From Ampullaceana balthica (lineage: Eukaryota; Mollusca; Gastropoda; Lymnaeidae), in assembly GCA_944989445.1 (NCBI GenBank), contig CALYLW010000015.1:1230124-1294123 (forward strand): 64,000 bases of DNA, given 5' to 3'. Each line of letters starts with the position of its first letter. The stretch's first letter is position 1. The notes under the pieces are model-generated. The model searched no databases. It worked only from the letters and a program-made list of their open reading frames with translations, and was not told where the DNA came from. The position numbers and the translations under genes were made by a program. Positions 36,501 to 51,500 of the stretch are shown one piece after another.

Positions 36501-39500
36501 AGAAGGTTGTTTGCTGGGGCAGAAAGAGACATTCAAGAAAATTAAAGCTGACTCTTGGTAGGTTTGTACATGTTGGTCTAGTGGGGGTGGGGGGGCAGAC
36601 CTGTAGTGTGTAAAGCAGGGGTGTGGCAAGACCTGTGGTGTCTAGAGCAGGGTTGGCCAGACCTGTAGTAACTAGAGCTAATGCAAAACATTTTTGTATG
36701 AAACACCCTGTATCTATAAACAAAGAACATTTACTTAAACATATTCTCAATAATACCAAAGAACTATGTTTGAAAAGGTAACAAAAACAATTTGTGACTA
36801 ATCTAATGTGTCTACTCTAATGTGTGTCTACTCTAATGTGTGTCTACTCTAATGTGTGTCTACTCTAATGTGTGGCTACTCTAATGTGTGTCTACTCTAA
36901 TGTGTGTCTACTCTAATGTGTGGCTACTCTAATGTGTGTCTACTCTAATGTGTGTCTACTCTAATGTGTGTCTACTCTAATGTGTGGCTACTCTAATGTG
37001 TGTCTACTCTAATGTGTGTCTACTCTAATGTGTGACTACTCTAATGTGTGTCTACTCTAATGTGTGTCTACTCTAATGTGTGTCTACTCTAATGTGTGTC
37101 TACTCTAATGTGTGTCTACTCTAATGTGTGTCTACTCTAATGTGTGTCTACTCTAATGTGTGTCTACTCTAATGTGTGTCTACTCTAATGTGTGTCTACT
37201 CTAATGTGTGTCTACTCTAATGTGTGGCTACTCTAATGTGTGGCTACTCTAATGTGTGACTACTCTAATGTGTGTCTACTCTAATGTGTGTCTACTCTAA
37301 TGTGTGTCTAATCTAATGTGTGTCTACTCTAATGTGTGTCTACTCTAATGTGTGCTACTCTAATGTGTGACTACTCTAATGTGTGACTACTCTAATGTGT
37401 GACTACTCTAATGTGTGTCTACTCTAATGTGTGTCTACTCTAATGTGTGTCTACTCTAATGTGTGTCTACTCTAATGTGTGTCTACTCTAATGTGTGTCT
37501 ACTCTAATGTGTGACTACTCTAATGTGTGGCTACTCTAATGTGTGGCTAATCTAATGTGTGTCTACTCTAATGTGTGTCTACTCTAATGTGTGGCTACTC
37601 TAATGTGTGGCTACTCTAATGTGTGGCTACTCTAATGTGTGTCTACTCTAATGTGTGTCTACTCTAATGTGTGTCTACTCTAATGTGTGGCTACTCTAAT
37701 GTGTGTCTACTCTAATGTGTGTCTACTCTAATGTGTGTCTACTCTAATGTGTGTCTACTCTAATGTGTGGCTACTCTAATGTGTGTCTACTCTAATGTGT
37801 GTCTACTCTAATGTGTGTCTACTCTAATGTGTGTCTACTCTAATGTGTGGCTACTCTAATGTGTGACTAATCTAATGTGTGTCTACTCTAATGTGTGTCT
37901 ACTCTAATGTGTGTCTACTCTAATGTGTGTCTACTCTAATGTGTGACTACTCTAATGTGTGGCTACTCTAATGTGTGGCTACTCTAATGTGTGGCTACTC
38001 TAATGTGTGTCTACTCTAATGTGTGACTACTCTAATGTGTGGCTACTCTAATGTGTGTCTACTCTAATGTGTGACTACTCTAATGTGTGACTACTCTAAT
38101 GTGTGTCTACTCTAATGTGTGTCTACTCTAATGTGTGTCTACTCTAATGTGTGGCTACTCTAATGTGTGTCTACTCTAATGTGTGACTACTCTAATGTGT
38201 GTCTACTCTAATGTGTGTCTACTCTAATGTGTGTCTACTCTAATGTGTGTCTACTCTAATGTGTGTCTACTCTAATGTGTGTCTACTCTAATGTGTGTCT
38301 AATCTAATGTGTGTCTACTCTAATGTGTGTCTACTCTAATGTGTGTCTACTCTAATGTGTGTCTACTCTAATGTGTGTCTACTCTAATGTGTGGCTACTC
38401 TAATGTGTGTCTACTCTAATGTGTGTCTACTCTAATGTGTGTCTACTCTAATGTGTGGCTACTCTAATGTGTGACTAATCTAATGTGTGGCTACTCTAAT
38501 GTGTGACTACTCTAATGTGTGGCTACTCTAATGTGTGACTACTCTAATGTGTGGCTAATCTAATGTGTGGCTACTCTAATGTGTGTCTACTCTAATGTGT
38601 GACTACTCTAATGTGTGGCTACTCTAATGTGTGTCTACTCTAATGTGTGACTACTCTAATGTGTGACTACTCTAATGTGTGTCTACTCTAATGTGTGTCT
38701 ACTCTAATGTGTGTCTACTCTAATGTGTGGCTACTCTAATGTGTGTCTACTCTAATGTGTGTCTACTCTAATGTGTGACTACTCTAATGTGTGGCTACTC
38801 TAATGTGTGACTAATCTAATGTGTGTCTACTCTAATGTGTGTCTACTCTAATGTGTGTCTACTCTAATGTGTGGCTACTCTAATGTGTGTCTACTCTAAT
38901 GTGTGGCTACTCTAATGTGTGTCTACTCTAATGTGTGTCTACTCTAATGTGTGGCTACTCTAATGTGTGGCTACTCTAATGTGTGGCTACTCTAATGTGT
39001 GGCTACTCTAATGTGTGGCTACTCTAATGTGTGGCTACTCTAATGTGTGGCTACTCTAATGTGTGTCTACTCTAATGTGTGGCTACTCTAATGTGTGTCT
39101 ACTCTAATGTGTGTCTACTCTAATGTGTGTCTACTCTAATGTGTGTCTACTCTAATGTGTGTCTACTCTAATGTGTGACTACTCTAATGTGTGTCTACTC
39201 TAATGTGTGTCTACTCTAATGTGTGGCTAATCTAATGTGTGTCTACTCTAATGTGTGTCTACTCTAATGTGTGGCTACTCTAATGTGTGGCTACTCTAAT
39301 GTGTGACTACTCTAATGTGTGACTACTCTAATGTGTGTCTACTCTAATGTGTGACTAATCTAATGTGTGTCTACTCTAATGTGTGACTAATCTAATGTGT
39401 GTCTACTCTAATGTGTGTCTAATCTAATGTGTGTCTACTCTAATGTGTGACTACTCTAATGTGTGTCTACTCTAATGTGTGGCTACTCTAATGTGTGGCT

Positions 39501-42500
39501 ACTCTAATGTGTGTCTAATCTAATGTGTGACTACTCTAATGTGTGACTACTCTAATGTGTGGCTAATCTAATGTGTGTCTACTCTAATGTGTGTCTACTC
39601 TAATGTGTGACTACTCTAATGTGTGGCTACTCTAATGTGTGTCTACTCTAATGTGTGTCTACTCTAATGTGTGTCTACTCTAATGTGTGTCTACTCTAAT
39701 GTGTGTCTACTCTAATGTGTGGCTAATCTAATGTGTGGCTACTCTAATGTGTGTCTACTCTAATGTGTGACTACTCTAATGTGTGGCTACTCTAATGTGT
39801 GTCTACTCTAATGTGTGACTAATCTAATGTGTGACTACTCTAATGTGTGTCTACTCTAATGTGTGTCTACTCTAATGTGTGTCTACTCTAATGTGTGGCT
39901 ACTCTAATGTGTGTCTACTCTAATGTGTGTCTACTCTAATGTGTGACTACTCTAATGTGTGGCTACTCTAATGTGTGACTAATCTAATGTGTGTCTACTC
40001 TAATGTGTGTCTACTCTAATGTGTGTCTACTCTAATGTGTGGCTACTCTAATGTGTGTCTACTCTAATGTGTGGCTACTCTAATGTGTGTCTACTCTAAT
40101 GTGTGTCTACTCTAATGTGTGGCTACTCTAATGTGTGGCTACTCTAATGTGTGGCTACTCTAATGTGTGGCTACTCTAATGTGTGGCTACTCTAATGTGT
40201 GGCTACTCTAATGTGTGGCTACTCTAATGTGTGTCTACTCTAATGTGTGGCTACTCTAATGTGTGTCTACTCTAATGTGTGTCTACTCTAATGTGTGTCT
40301 ACTCTAATGTGTGTCTACTCTAATGTGTGTCTACTCTAATGTGTGACTACTCTAATGTGTGTCTACTCTAATGTGTGTCTACTCTAATGTGTGGCTAATC
40401 TAATGTGTGTCTACTCTAATGTGTGTCTACTCTAATGTGTGGCTACTCTAATGTGTGGCTAATCTAATGTGTGACTACTCTAATGTGTGGCTACTCTAAT
40501 GTGTGACTACTCTAATGTGTGTCTACTCTAATGTGTGTCTACTCTAATGTGTGACTAATCTAATGTGTGTCTACTCTAATGTGTGACTAATCTAATGTGT
40601 GTCTACTCTAATGTGTGACTAATCTAATGTGTGACTACTCTAATGTGTGACTAATCTAATGTGTGTCTACTCTAATGTGTGACTAATCTAATGTGTGTCT
40701 ACTCTAATGTGTGACTAATCTAATGTGTGTCTACTCTAATGTGTGACTAATCTAATGTGTGTCTACTCTAATGTGTGACTAATCTAATGTGTGTCTACTC
40801 TAATGTGTGACTAATCTAATGTGTGTCTACTCTAATGTGTGACTAATCTAATGTGTGTCTACTCTAATGTGTGACTAATCTAATGTGTGTCTACTCTAAT
40901 GTGTGACTAATCTAATGTGTGTCTACTCTAATGTGTGACTAATCTAATGTGTGACTACTCTAATGTGTGACTAATCTAATGTGTGTCTACTCTAATGTGT
41001 GACTAATCTAATGTGTGTCTACTCTAATGTGTGACTAATCTAATGTGTGTCTACTCTAATGTGTGACTAATCTAATGTGTGTCTACTCTAATGTGTGACT
41101 AATCTAATGTGTGTCTACTCTAATGTGTGACTAATCTAATGTGTGTCTACTCTAATGTGTGGCTAATCTAATGTGTGACTACTCTAATGTGTGACTACTC
41201 TAATGTGTGACTACTCTAATGTGTGTCTACTCTAATGTGTGTCTACTCTAATGTGTGACTAATCTAATGTGTGTCTACTCTAATGTGTGACTAATCTAAT
41301 GTGTGTCTACTCTAATGTGTGACTAATCTAATGTGTGTCTACTCTAATGTGTGACTAATCTAATGTGTGTCTACTCTAATGTGTGACTAATCTAATGTGT
41401 GTCTACTCTAATGTGTGTCTACTCTAATGTGTGTCTACTCTAATGTGTGGCTAATCTAATGTGTGTCTACTCTAATGTGTGGCTACTCTAATGTGTGTCT
41501 ACTCTAATGTGTGACTACTCTAATGTGTGTCTACTCTAATGTGTGTCTACTCTAATGTGTGTCTACTCTAATGTGTGTCTACTCTAATGTGTGACTACTC
41601 TAATGTGTGACTAATCTAATGTGTGTCTACTCTAATGTGTGGCTACTCTAATGTGTGACTAATCTAATGTGTGTCTACTCTAATGTGTGTCTACTCTAAT
41701 GTGTGACTACTCTAATGTGTGGCTACTCTAATGTGTGGCTACTCTAATGTGTGACTAATCTAATGTGTGACTACTCTAATGTGTGGCTAATCTAATGTGT
41801 GTCTACTCTAATGTGTGTCTACTCTAATGTGTGACTACTCTAATGTGTGGCTACTCTAATGTGTGTCTACTCTAATGTGTGTCTACTCTAATGTGTGTCT
41901 ACTCTAATGTGTGGCTACTCTAATGTGTGGCTACTCTAATGTGTGTCTACTCTAATGTGTGACTACTCTAATGTGTGACTAATCTAATGTGTGGCTACTC
42001 TAATGTGTGGCTACTCTAATGTGTGGCTAATCTAATGTGTGGCTACTCTAATGTGTGGCTAATCTAATGTGTGGCTACTCTAATGTGTGGCTAATCTAAT
42101 GTGTGGCTACTCTAATGTGTGGCTACTCTAATGTGTGTCTACTCTAATGTGTGACTACTCTAATGTGTGACTAATCTAATGTGTGGCTACTCTAATGTGT
42201 GGCTACTCTAATGTGTGACTAATCTAATGTGTGGCTACTCTAATGTGTGACTACTCTAATGTGTGACTAATCTAATGTGTGGCTACTCTAATGTGTGGCT
42301 ACTCTAATGTGTGGCTACTCTAATGTGTGTCTACTCTAATGTGTGACTACTCTAATGTGTGACTAATCTAATGTGTGGCTACTCTAATGTGTGGCTACTC
42401 TAATGTGTGACTAATCTAATGTGTGACTAATCTAATGTGTGGCTACTCTAATGTGTGGCTAATCTAATGTGTGTCTACTCTAATGTGTGTCTACTCTAAT

Positions 42501-45500
42501 GTGTGACTAATCTAATGTGTGTCTACTCTAATGTGTGTCTAATCTAATGTGTGTCTACTCTAATGTGTGTCTAATCTAATGTGTGTCTACTCTAATGTGT
42601 GGCTACTCTAATGTGTGTCTAATCTAATGTGTGTCTACTCTAATGTGTGACTAATCTAATGTGTGTCTACTCTAATGTGTGTCTACTCTAATGTGTGTCT
42701 ACTCTAATGTGTGCTACTCTAATGTGTGTCTACTCTAATGTGTGTCTACTCTAATGTGTGTCTACTCTAATGTGTGTCTACTCTAATGTGTGGCTACTCT
42801 AATGTGTGTCTACTCTAATGTGTGGCTACTCTAATGTGTGTCTACTCTAATGTGTGACTACTCTAATGTGTGGCTACTCTAATGTGTGTCTACTCTAATG
42901 TGTGTCTACTCTAATGTGTGTCTACTCTAATGTGTGGCTACTCTAATGTGTGTCTACTCTAATGTGTGACTACTCTAATGTGTGTCTACTCTAATGTGTG
43001 TCTACTCTAATGTGTGTCTACTCTAATGTGTGTCTACTCTAATGTGTGTCTACTCTAATGTGTGTCTACTCTAATGTGTGTCTACTCTAATGTGTGTCTA
43101 CTCTAATGTGTGTCTACTCTAATGTGTGGCTACTCTAATGTGTGTCTACTCTAATGTGTGTCTACTCTAATGTGTGTCTACTCTAATGTGTGTCTACTCT
43201 AATGTGTGTCTACTCTAATGTGTGTCTACTCTAATGTGTGTCTACTCTAATGTGTGTCTACTCTAATGTGTGTCTACTCTAATGTGTGTCTACTCTAATG
43301 TGTGTCTACTCTAATGTGTGACTACTCTAATGTGTGTCTACTCTAATGTGTGTCTACTCTAATGTGTGTCTACTCTAATGTGTGACTAATCTAATGTGTG
43401 CTACTCTAATGTGTGACTACTCTAATGTGTGTCTACTCTAATGTGTGGCTACTCTAATGTGTGTCTACTCTAATGTGTGGCTACTCTAATGTGTGTCTAC
43501 TCTAATGTGTGTCTACTCTAATGTGTGTCTACTCTAATGTGTGGCTACTCTAATGTGTGTCTACTCTAATGTGTGACTACTCTAATGTGTGTCTAATCTA
43601 ATGTGTGTCTACTCTAATGTGTGTCTACTCTAATGTGTGCTACTCTAATGTGTGACTACTCTAATGTGTGACTACTCTAATGTGTGTCTACTCTAATGTG
43701 TGTCTACTCTAATGTGTGTCTACTCTAATGTGTGGCTACTCTAATGTGTGCTACTCTAATGTGTGTCTACTCTAATGTGTGACTACTCTAATGTGTGACT
43801 AATCTAATGTGTGTCTACTCTAATGTGTGTCTACTCTAATGTGTGTCTAATCTAATGTGTGTCTACTCTAATGTGTGGCTACTCTAATGTGTGACTACTC
43901 TAATGTGTGTCTAATCTAATGTGTGCTACTCTAATGTGTGACTACTCTAATGTGTGTCTACTCTAATGTGTGCTACTCTAATGTGTGTCTACTCTAATGT
44001 GTGTCTACTCTAATGTGTGGCTACTCTAATGTGTGTCTACTCTAATGTGTGGCTACTCTAATGTGTGTCTACTCTAATGTGTGACTACTCTAATGTGTGG
44101 CTACTCTAATGTGTGGCTACTCTAATGTGTGTCTACTCTAATGTGTGGCTACTCTAATGTGTGTCTACTCTAATGTGTGACTACTCTAATGTGTGTCTAC
44201 TCTAATGTGTGTCTACTCTAATGTGTGTCTACTCTAATGTGTGGCTACTCTAATGTGTGTCTACTCTAATGTGTGGCTACTCTAATGTGTGTCTACTCTA
44301 ATGTGTGTCTACTCTAATGTGTGTCTACTCTAATGTGTGTCTACTCTAATGTGTGTCTACTCTAATGTGTGTCTACTCTAATGTGTGTCTACTCTAATGT
44401 GTGTCTACTCTAATGTGTGTCTACTCTAATGTGTGTCTACTCTAATGTGTGTCTACTCTAATGTGTGTCTACTCTAATGTGTGTCTACTCTAATGTGTGT
44501 CTACTCTAATGTGTGTCTACTCTAATGTGTGTCTACTCTAATGTGTGTCTACTCTAATGTGTGACTACTCTAATGTGTGTCTACTCTAATGTGTGTCTAC
44601 TCTAATGTGTGTCTACTCTAATGTGTGGCTACTCTAATGTGTGTCTACTCTAATGTGTGTCTACTCTAATGTGTGTCTACTCTAATGTGTGGCTACTCTA
44701 ATGTGTGACTACTCTAATGTGTGCTACTCTAATGTGTGTCTACTCTAATGTGTGTCTACTCTAATGTGTGACTACTCTAATGTGTGTCTACTCTAATGTG
44801 TGTCTACTCTAATGTGTGTCTACTCTAATGTGTGGCTACTCTAATGTGTGTCTACTCTAATGTGTGTCTACTCTAATGTGTGTCTACTCTAATGTGTGTC
44901 TACTCTAATGTGTGTCTACTCTAATGTGTGTCTACTCTAATGTGTGTCTACTCTAATGTGTGTCTACTCTAATGTGTGTCTACTCTAATGTGTGTCTACT
45001 CTAATGTGTGTCTACTCTAATGTGTGGCTACTCTAATGTGTGACTACTCTAATGTGTGTCTACTCTAATGTGTGTCTACTCTAATGTGTGTCTACTCTAA
45101 TGTGTGGCTACTCTAATGTGTGTCTACTCTAATGTGTGTCTACTCTAATGTGTGTCTACTCTAATGTGTGTCTACTCTAATGTGTGTCTACTCTAATGTG
45201 TGTCTACTCTAATGTGTGGCTACTCTAATGTGTGTCTACTCTAATGTGTGTCTACTCTAATGTGTGTCTACTCTAATGTGTGTCTACTCTAATGTGTGTC
45301 TACTCTAATGTGTGTCTACTCTAATGTGTGTCTACTCTAATGTGTGGCTACTCTAATGTGTGTCTACTCTAATGTGTGTCTACTCTAATGTGTGTCTACT
45401 CTAATGTGTGGCTACTCTAATGTGTGTCTACTCTAATGTGTGTCTACTCTAATGTGTGTCTACTCTAATGTGTGTCTACTCTAATGTGTGTCTACTCTAA

Positions 45501-48500
45501 TGTGTGGCTACTCTAATGTGTGTCTACTCTAATGTGTGGCTACTCTAATGTGTGTCTACTCTAATGTGTGTCTACTCTAATGTGTGTCTACTCTAATGTG
45601 TGACTACTCTAATGTGTGGCTACTCTAATGTGTGTCTACTCTAATGTGTGTCTACTCTAATGTGTGTCTACTCTAATGTGTGTCTACTCTAATGTGTGCT
45701 ACTCTAATGTGTGTCTACTCTAATGTGTGTCTACTCTAATGTGTGGCTACTCTAATGTGTGTCTACTCTAATGTGTGTCTACTCTAATGTGTGTCTACTC
45801 TAATGTGTGTCTACTCTAATGTGTGTCTACTCTAATGTGTGTCTACTCTAATGTGTGTCTACTCTAATGTGTGACTACTCTAATGTGTGTCTAATCTAAT
45901 GTGTGTCTACTCTAATGTGTGTCTACTCTAATGTGTGGCTACTCTAATGTGTGTCTACTCTAATGTGTGTCTACTCTAATGTGTGTCTACTCTAATGTGT
46001 GTCTACTCTAATGTGTGTCTACTCTAATGTGTGTCTACTCTAATGTGTGTCTACTCTAATGTGTGGCTACTCTAATGTGTGTCTACTCTAATGTGTGTCT
46101 ACTCTAATGTGTGGCTACTCTAATGTGTGTCTACTCTAATGTGTGACTACTCTAATGTGTGTCTACTCTAATGTGTGACTACTCTAATGTGTGTCTACTC
46201 TAATGTGTGTCTACTCTAATGTGTGGCTACTCTAATGTGTGGCTACTCTAATGTGTGTCTACTCTAATGTGTGTCTACTCTAATGTGTGTCTACTCTAAT
46301 GTGTGTCTACTCTAATGTGTGCTACTCTAATGTGTGTCTACTCTAATGTGTGCTACTCTAATGTGTGCTACTCTAATGTGTGTCTACTCTAATGTGTGGC
46401 TACTCTAATGTGTGTCTACTCTAATGTGTGTCTACTCTAATGTGTGTCTACTCTAATGTGTGCTACTCTAATGTGTGTCTACTCTAATGTGTGTCTACTC
46501 TAATGTGTGGCTACTCTAATGTGTGGCTACTCTAATGTGTGTCTACTCTAATGTGTGTCTACTCTAATGTGTGGCTACTCTAATGTGTGTCTACTCTAAT
46601 GTGTGTCTACTCTAATGTGTGCTACTCTAATGTGTGTCTACTCTAATGTGTGTCTACTCTAATGTGTGTCTACTCTAATGTGTGTCTACTCTAATGTGTG
46701 TCTACTCTAATGTGTGTCTACTCTAATGTGTGTCTACTCTAATGTGTGTCTACTCTAATGTGTGTCTACTCTAATGTGTGTCTACTCTAATGTGTGTCTA
46801 CTCTAATGTGTGTCTACTCTAATGTGTGTCTACTCTAATGTGTGTCTACTCTAATGTGTGTCTACTCTAATGTGTGCTACTCTAATGTGTGTCTACTCTA
46901 ATGTGTGTCTACTCTAATGTGTGTCTACTCTAATGTGTGTCTACTCTAATGTGTGTCTACTCTAATGTGTGTCTACTCTAATGTGTGTCTACTCTAATGT
47001 GTGTCTACTCTAATGTGTGTCTACTCTAATGTGTGGCTACTCTAATGTGTGTCTACTCTAATGTGTGTCTACTCTAATGTGTGTCTACTCTAATGTGTGA
47101 CTACTCTAATGTGTGTCTACTCTAATGTGTGGCTACTCTAATGTGTGTCTACTCTAATGTGTGTCTACTCTAATGTGTGTCTACTCTAATGTGTGCTACT
47201 CTAATGTGTGCTACTCTAATGTGTGTCTACTCTAATGTGTGTCTACTCTAATGTGTGCTACTCTAATGTGTGTCTACTCTAATGTGTGCTACTCTAATGT
47301 GTGTCTACTCTAATGTGTGTCTACTCTAATGTGTGGCTACTCTAATGTGTGTCTACTCTAATGTGTGTCTACTCTAATGTGTGGCTACTCTAATGTGTGT
47401 CTACTCTAATGTGTGTCTACTCTAATGTGTGGCTACTCTAATGTGTGTCTACTCTAATGTGTGTCTACTCTAATGTGTGTCTACTCTAATGTGTGGCTAC
47501 TCTAATGTGTGCTACTCTAATGTGTGTCTACTCTAATGTGTGTCTACTCTAATGTGTGCTACTCTAATGTGTGGCTACTCTAATGTGTGTCTACTCTAAT
47601 GTGTGTCTACTCTAATGTGTGTCTACTCTAATGTGTGCTACTCTAATGTGTGCTACTCTAATGTGTGGCTACTCTAATGTGTGTCTACTCTAATGTGTGT
47701 CTACTCTAATGTGTGTCTACTCTAATGTGTGGCTACTCTAATGTGTGTCTACTCTAATGTGTGTCTACTCTAATGTGTGTCTACTCTAATGTGTGACTAA
47801 TCTAATGTGTGTCTACTCTAATGTGTGGCTAATCTAATGTGTGTCTACTCTAATGTGTGTCTACTCTAATGTGTGGCTACTCTAATGTGTGGCTACTCTA
47901 ATGTGTGTCTACTCTAATGTGTGTCTACTCTAATGTGTGACTACTCTAATGTGTGTCTACTCTAATGTGTGTCTACTCTAATGTGTGTCTACTCTAATGT
48001 GTGGCTACTCTAATGTGTGCTACTCTAATGTGTGCTACTCTAATGTGTGCTACTCTAATGTGTGTCTACTCTAATGTGTGACTACTCTAATGTGTGTCTA
48101 CTCTAATGTGTGGCTACTCTAATGTGTGCTACTCTAATGTGTGTCTACTCTAATGTGTGCTACTCTAATGTGTGCTACTCTAATGTGTGCTACTCTAATG
48201 TGTGTCTACTCTAATGTGTGTCTACTCTAATGTGTGTCTACTCTAATGTGTGGCTACTCTAATGTGTGTCTACTCTAATGTGTGTCTACTCTAATGTGTG
48301 GCTACTCTAATGTGTGTCTACTCTAATGTGTGTCTACTCTAATGTGTGTCTACTCTAATGTGTGGCTACTCTAATGTGTGTCTACTCTAATGTGTGTCTA
48401 CTCTAATGTGTGCTACTCTAATGTGTGTCTACTCTAATGTGTGTCTACTCTAATGTGTGTCTACTCTAATGTGTGGCTACTCTAATGTGTGTCTACTCTA

Positions 48501-51500
48501 ATGTGTGTCTACTCTAATGTGTGTCTACTCTAATGTGTGACTACTCTAATGTGTGCTACTCTAATGTGTGTCTACTCTAATGTGTGCTACTCTAATGTGT
48601 GTCTACTCTAATGTGTGTCTACTCTAATGTGTGTCTACTCTAATGTGTGTCTACTCTAATGTGTGTCTACTCTAATGTGTGTCTACTCTAATGTGTGACT
48701 ACTCTAATGTGTGTCTACTCTAATGTGTGTCTACTCTAATGTGTGTCTACTCTAATGTGTGACTACTCTAATGTGTGTCTACTCTAATGTGTGTCTACTC
48801 TAATGTGTGTCTACTCTAATGTGTGGCTACTCTAATGTGTGTCTACTCTAATGTGTGGCTACTCTAATGTGTGTCTACTCTAATGTGTGTCTACTCTAAT
48901 GTGTGTCTACTCTAATGTGTGTCTACTCTAATGTGTGGCTACTCTAATGTGTGTCTACTCTAATGTGTGCTACTCTAATGTGTGTCTACTCTAATGTGTG
49001 CTACTCTAATGTGTGCTACTCTAATGTGTGTCTACTCTAATGTGTGTCTACTCTAATGTGTGCTACTCTAATGTGTGTCTACTCTAATGTGTGTCTACTC
49101 TAATGTGTGTCTACTCTAATGTGTGTCTACTCTAATGTGTGTCTACTCTAATGTGTGTCTACTCTAATGTGTGTCTACTCTAATGTGTGTCTACTCTAAT
49201 GTGTGTCTACTCTAATGTGTGTCTACTCTAATGTGTGTCTACTCTAATGTGTGTCTACTCTAATGTGTGTCTACTCTAATGTGTGTCTACTCTAATGTGT
49301 GTCTACTCTAATGTGTGTCTACTCTAATGTGTGTCTACTCTAATGTGTGCTACTCTAATGTGTGTCTACTCTAATGTGTGCTACTCTAATGTGTGTCTAC
49401 TCTAATGTGTGTCTACTCTAATGTGTGTCTACTCTAATGTGTGTCTACTCTAATGTGTGTCTACTCTAATGTGTGTCTACTCTAATGTGTGTCTACTCTA
49501 ATGTGTGTCTACTCTAATGTGTGTCTACTCTAATGTGTGCTACTCTAATGTGTGTCTACTCTAATGTGTGTCTACTCTAATGTGTGTCTACTCTAATGTG
49601 TGACTACTCTAATGTGTGTCTACTCTAATGTGTGTCTACTCTAATGTGTGTCTACTCTAATGTGTGTCTACTCTAATGTGTGTCTACTCTAATGTGTGTC
49701 TACTCTAATGTGTGTCTACTCTAATGTGTGTCTACTCTAATGTGTGTCTACTCTAATGTGTGTCTACTCTAATGTGTGTCTACTCTAATGTGTGTCTACT
49801 CTAATGTGTGTCTACTCTAATGTGTGTCTACTCTAATGTGTGTCTACTCTAATGTGTGTCTACTCTAATGTGTGTCTACTCTAATGTGTGTCTACTCTAA
49901 TGTGTGTCTACTCTAATGTGTGTCTACTCTAATGTGTGTCTACTCTAATGTGTGTCTACTCTAATGTGTGTCTACTCTAATGTGTGTCTACTCTAATGTG
50001 TGTCTACTCTAATGTGTGTCTACTCTAATGTGTGTCTACTCTAATGTGTGTCTACTCTAATGTGTGTCTACTCTAATGTGTGTCTACTCTAATGTGTGTC
50101 TACTCTAATGTGTGTCTACTCTAATGTGTGTCTACTCTAATGTGTGTCTACTCTAATGTGTGTCTACTCTAATGTGTGTCTACTCTAATGTGTGGCTACT
50201 CTAATGTGTGTCTACTCTAATGTGTGTCTACTCTAATGTGTGTCTACTCTAATGTGTGTCTACTCTAATGTGTGTCTACTCTAATGTGTGCTACTCTAAT
50301 GTGTGCTACTCTAATGTGTGTCTACTCTAATGTGTGTCTACTCTAATGTGTGTCTACTCTAATGTGTGTCTACTCTAATGTGTGTCTACTCTAATGTGTG
50401 TCTACTCTAATGTGTGTCTACTCTAATGTGTGTCTACTCTAATGTGTGTCTACTCTAATGTGTGTCTACTCTAATGTGTGTCTACTCTAATGTGTGTCTA
50501 CTCTAATGTGTGTCTACTCTAATGTGTGTCTACTCTAATGTGTGTCTACTCTAATGTGTGCTACTCTAATGTGTGTCTACTCTAATGTGTGTCTACTCTA
50601 ATGTGTGTCTACTCTAATGTGTGGCTACTCTAATGTGTGTCTACTCTAATGTGTGGCTACTCTAATGTGTGTCTACTCTAATGTGTGTCTACTCTAATNN
50701 NNNNNNNNNNNNNNNNNNNNNNNNNNNNNNNNNNNNNNNNNNNNNNNNNNNNNNNNNNNNNNNNNNNNNNNNNNNNNNNNNNNNNNNNNNNNNNNNNNTC
50801 TAATGAGGCTCCTTGTTTCAGGTGCCGCAATGGTTACGGTCGCAAGCGGGAAAAGCAACAAGAAAAATGTCCTTGCACTGAGGAGGACTATGAATGGTGA
50901 GAAAGGACTTAGTTATTTGTCTTGAGGACTTGATAGTTTGTTAAACTCTATGATTTACTTGTTACTGTGTTGCCGGTAAAAAGAAAAACCAAACTGTTGT
51001 TAACTCTCTGTGATAAAACTTAATTCTGTAATTTGGTCGTTTGAAAAAATTGGCCAGAACAAATATATTATCGAAAGAAAGTTCTGCTTTTATTCATATT
51101 CGACTTTTTTCTGCTACAATCAGCCATACATCCTGAATGTAAAACAATCCTTTAAATCCTCAGTGACTTTGGCTTTCATCGTCTGCCTGGTTCAACCAAG
51201 TGTGTGCGACAGACTGAGATTAAAGCTAAGGACATTGACATCTGCACCAAAGGTCACTTGGACAAACTCATCACTGTCGGGTCAGTAACCTCAACAAAAC
51301 TGTTCTCAGATAAAAACGTAATTCTCTGCCTCCACTGACAAAAACAAATACTCTTCAAATTGTGCCACTCGCAACATTTTGTCAGGTGTATTGTCAGGTG
51401 TATTGACATTTTGTCAGGTGTATTGTCAGGTGTATTGACATTTTGTCAGGTGTATTGTCAGGTGTATTGACATTTTGTCAGGTGTATTGCGCAGGTTAAA

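Noticed and set aside
36415..36759. 114-codon minus-strand frame
   Set aside because: Antisense shadow of sortilin exon 17 and its flanks.
17418..50698. CRISPR-like arrays
   Set aside because: Units are contiguous without unique spacers, and the host is an intron-containing nuclear gene.
50685..50900. Frame running through the N gap
   Set aside because: Only the part after 50822 is coding (exon 18); the rest is repeat and unknown bases.
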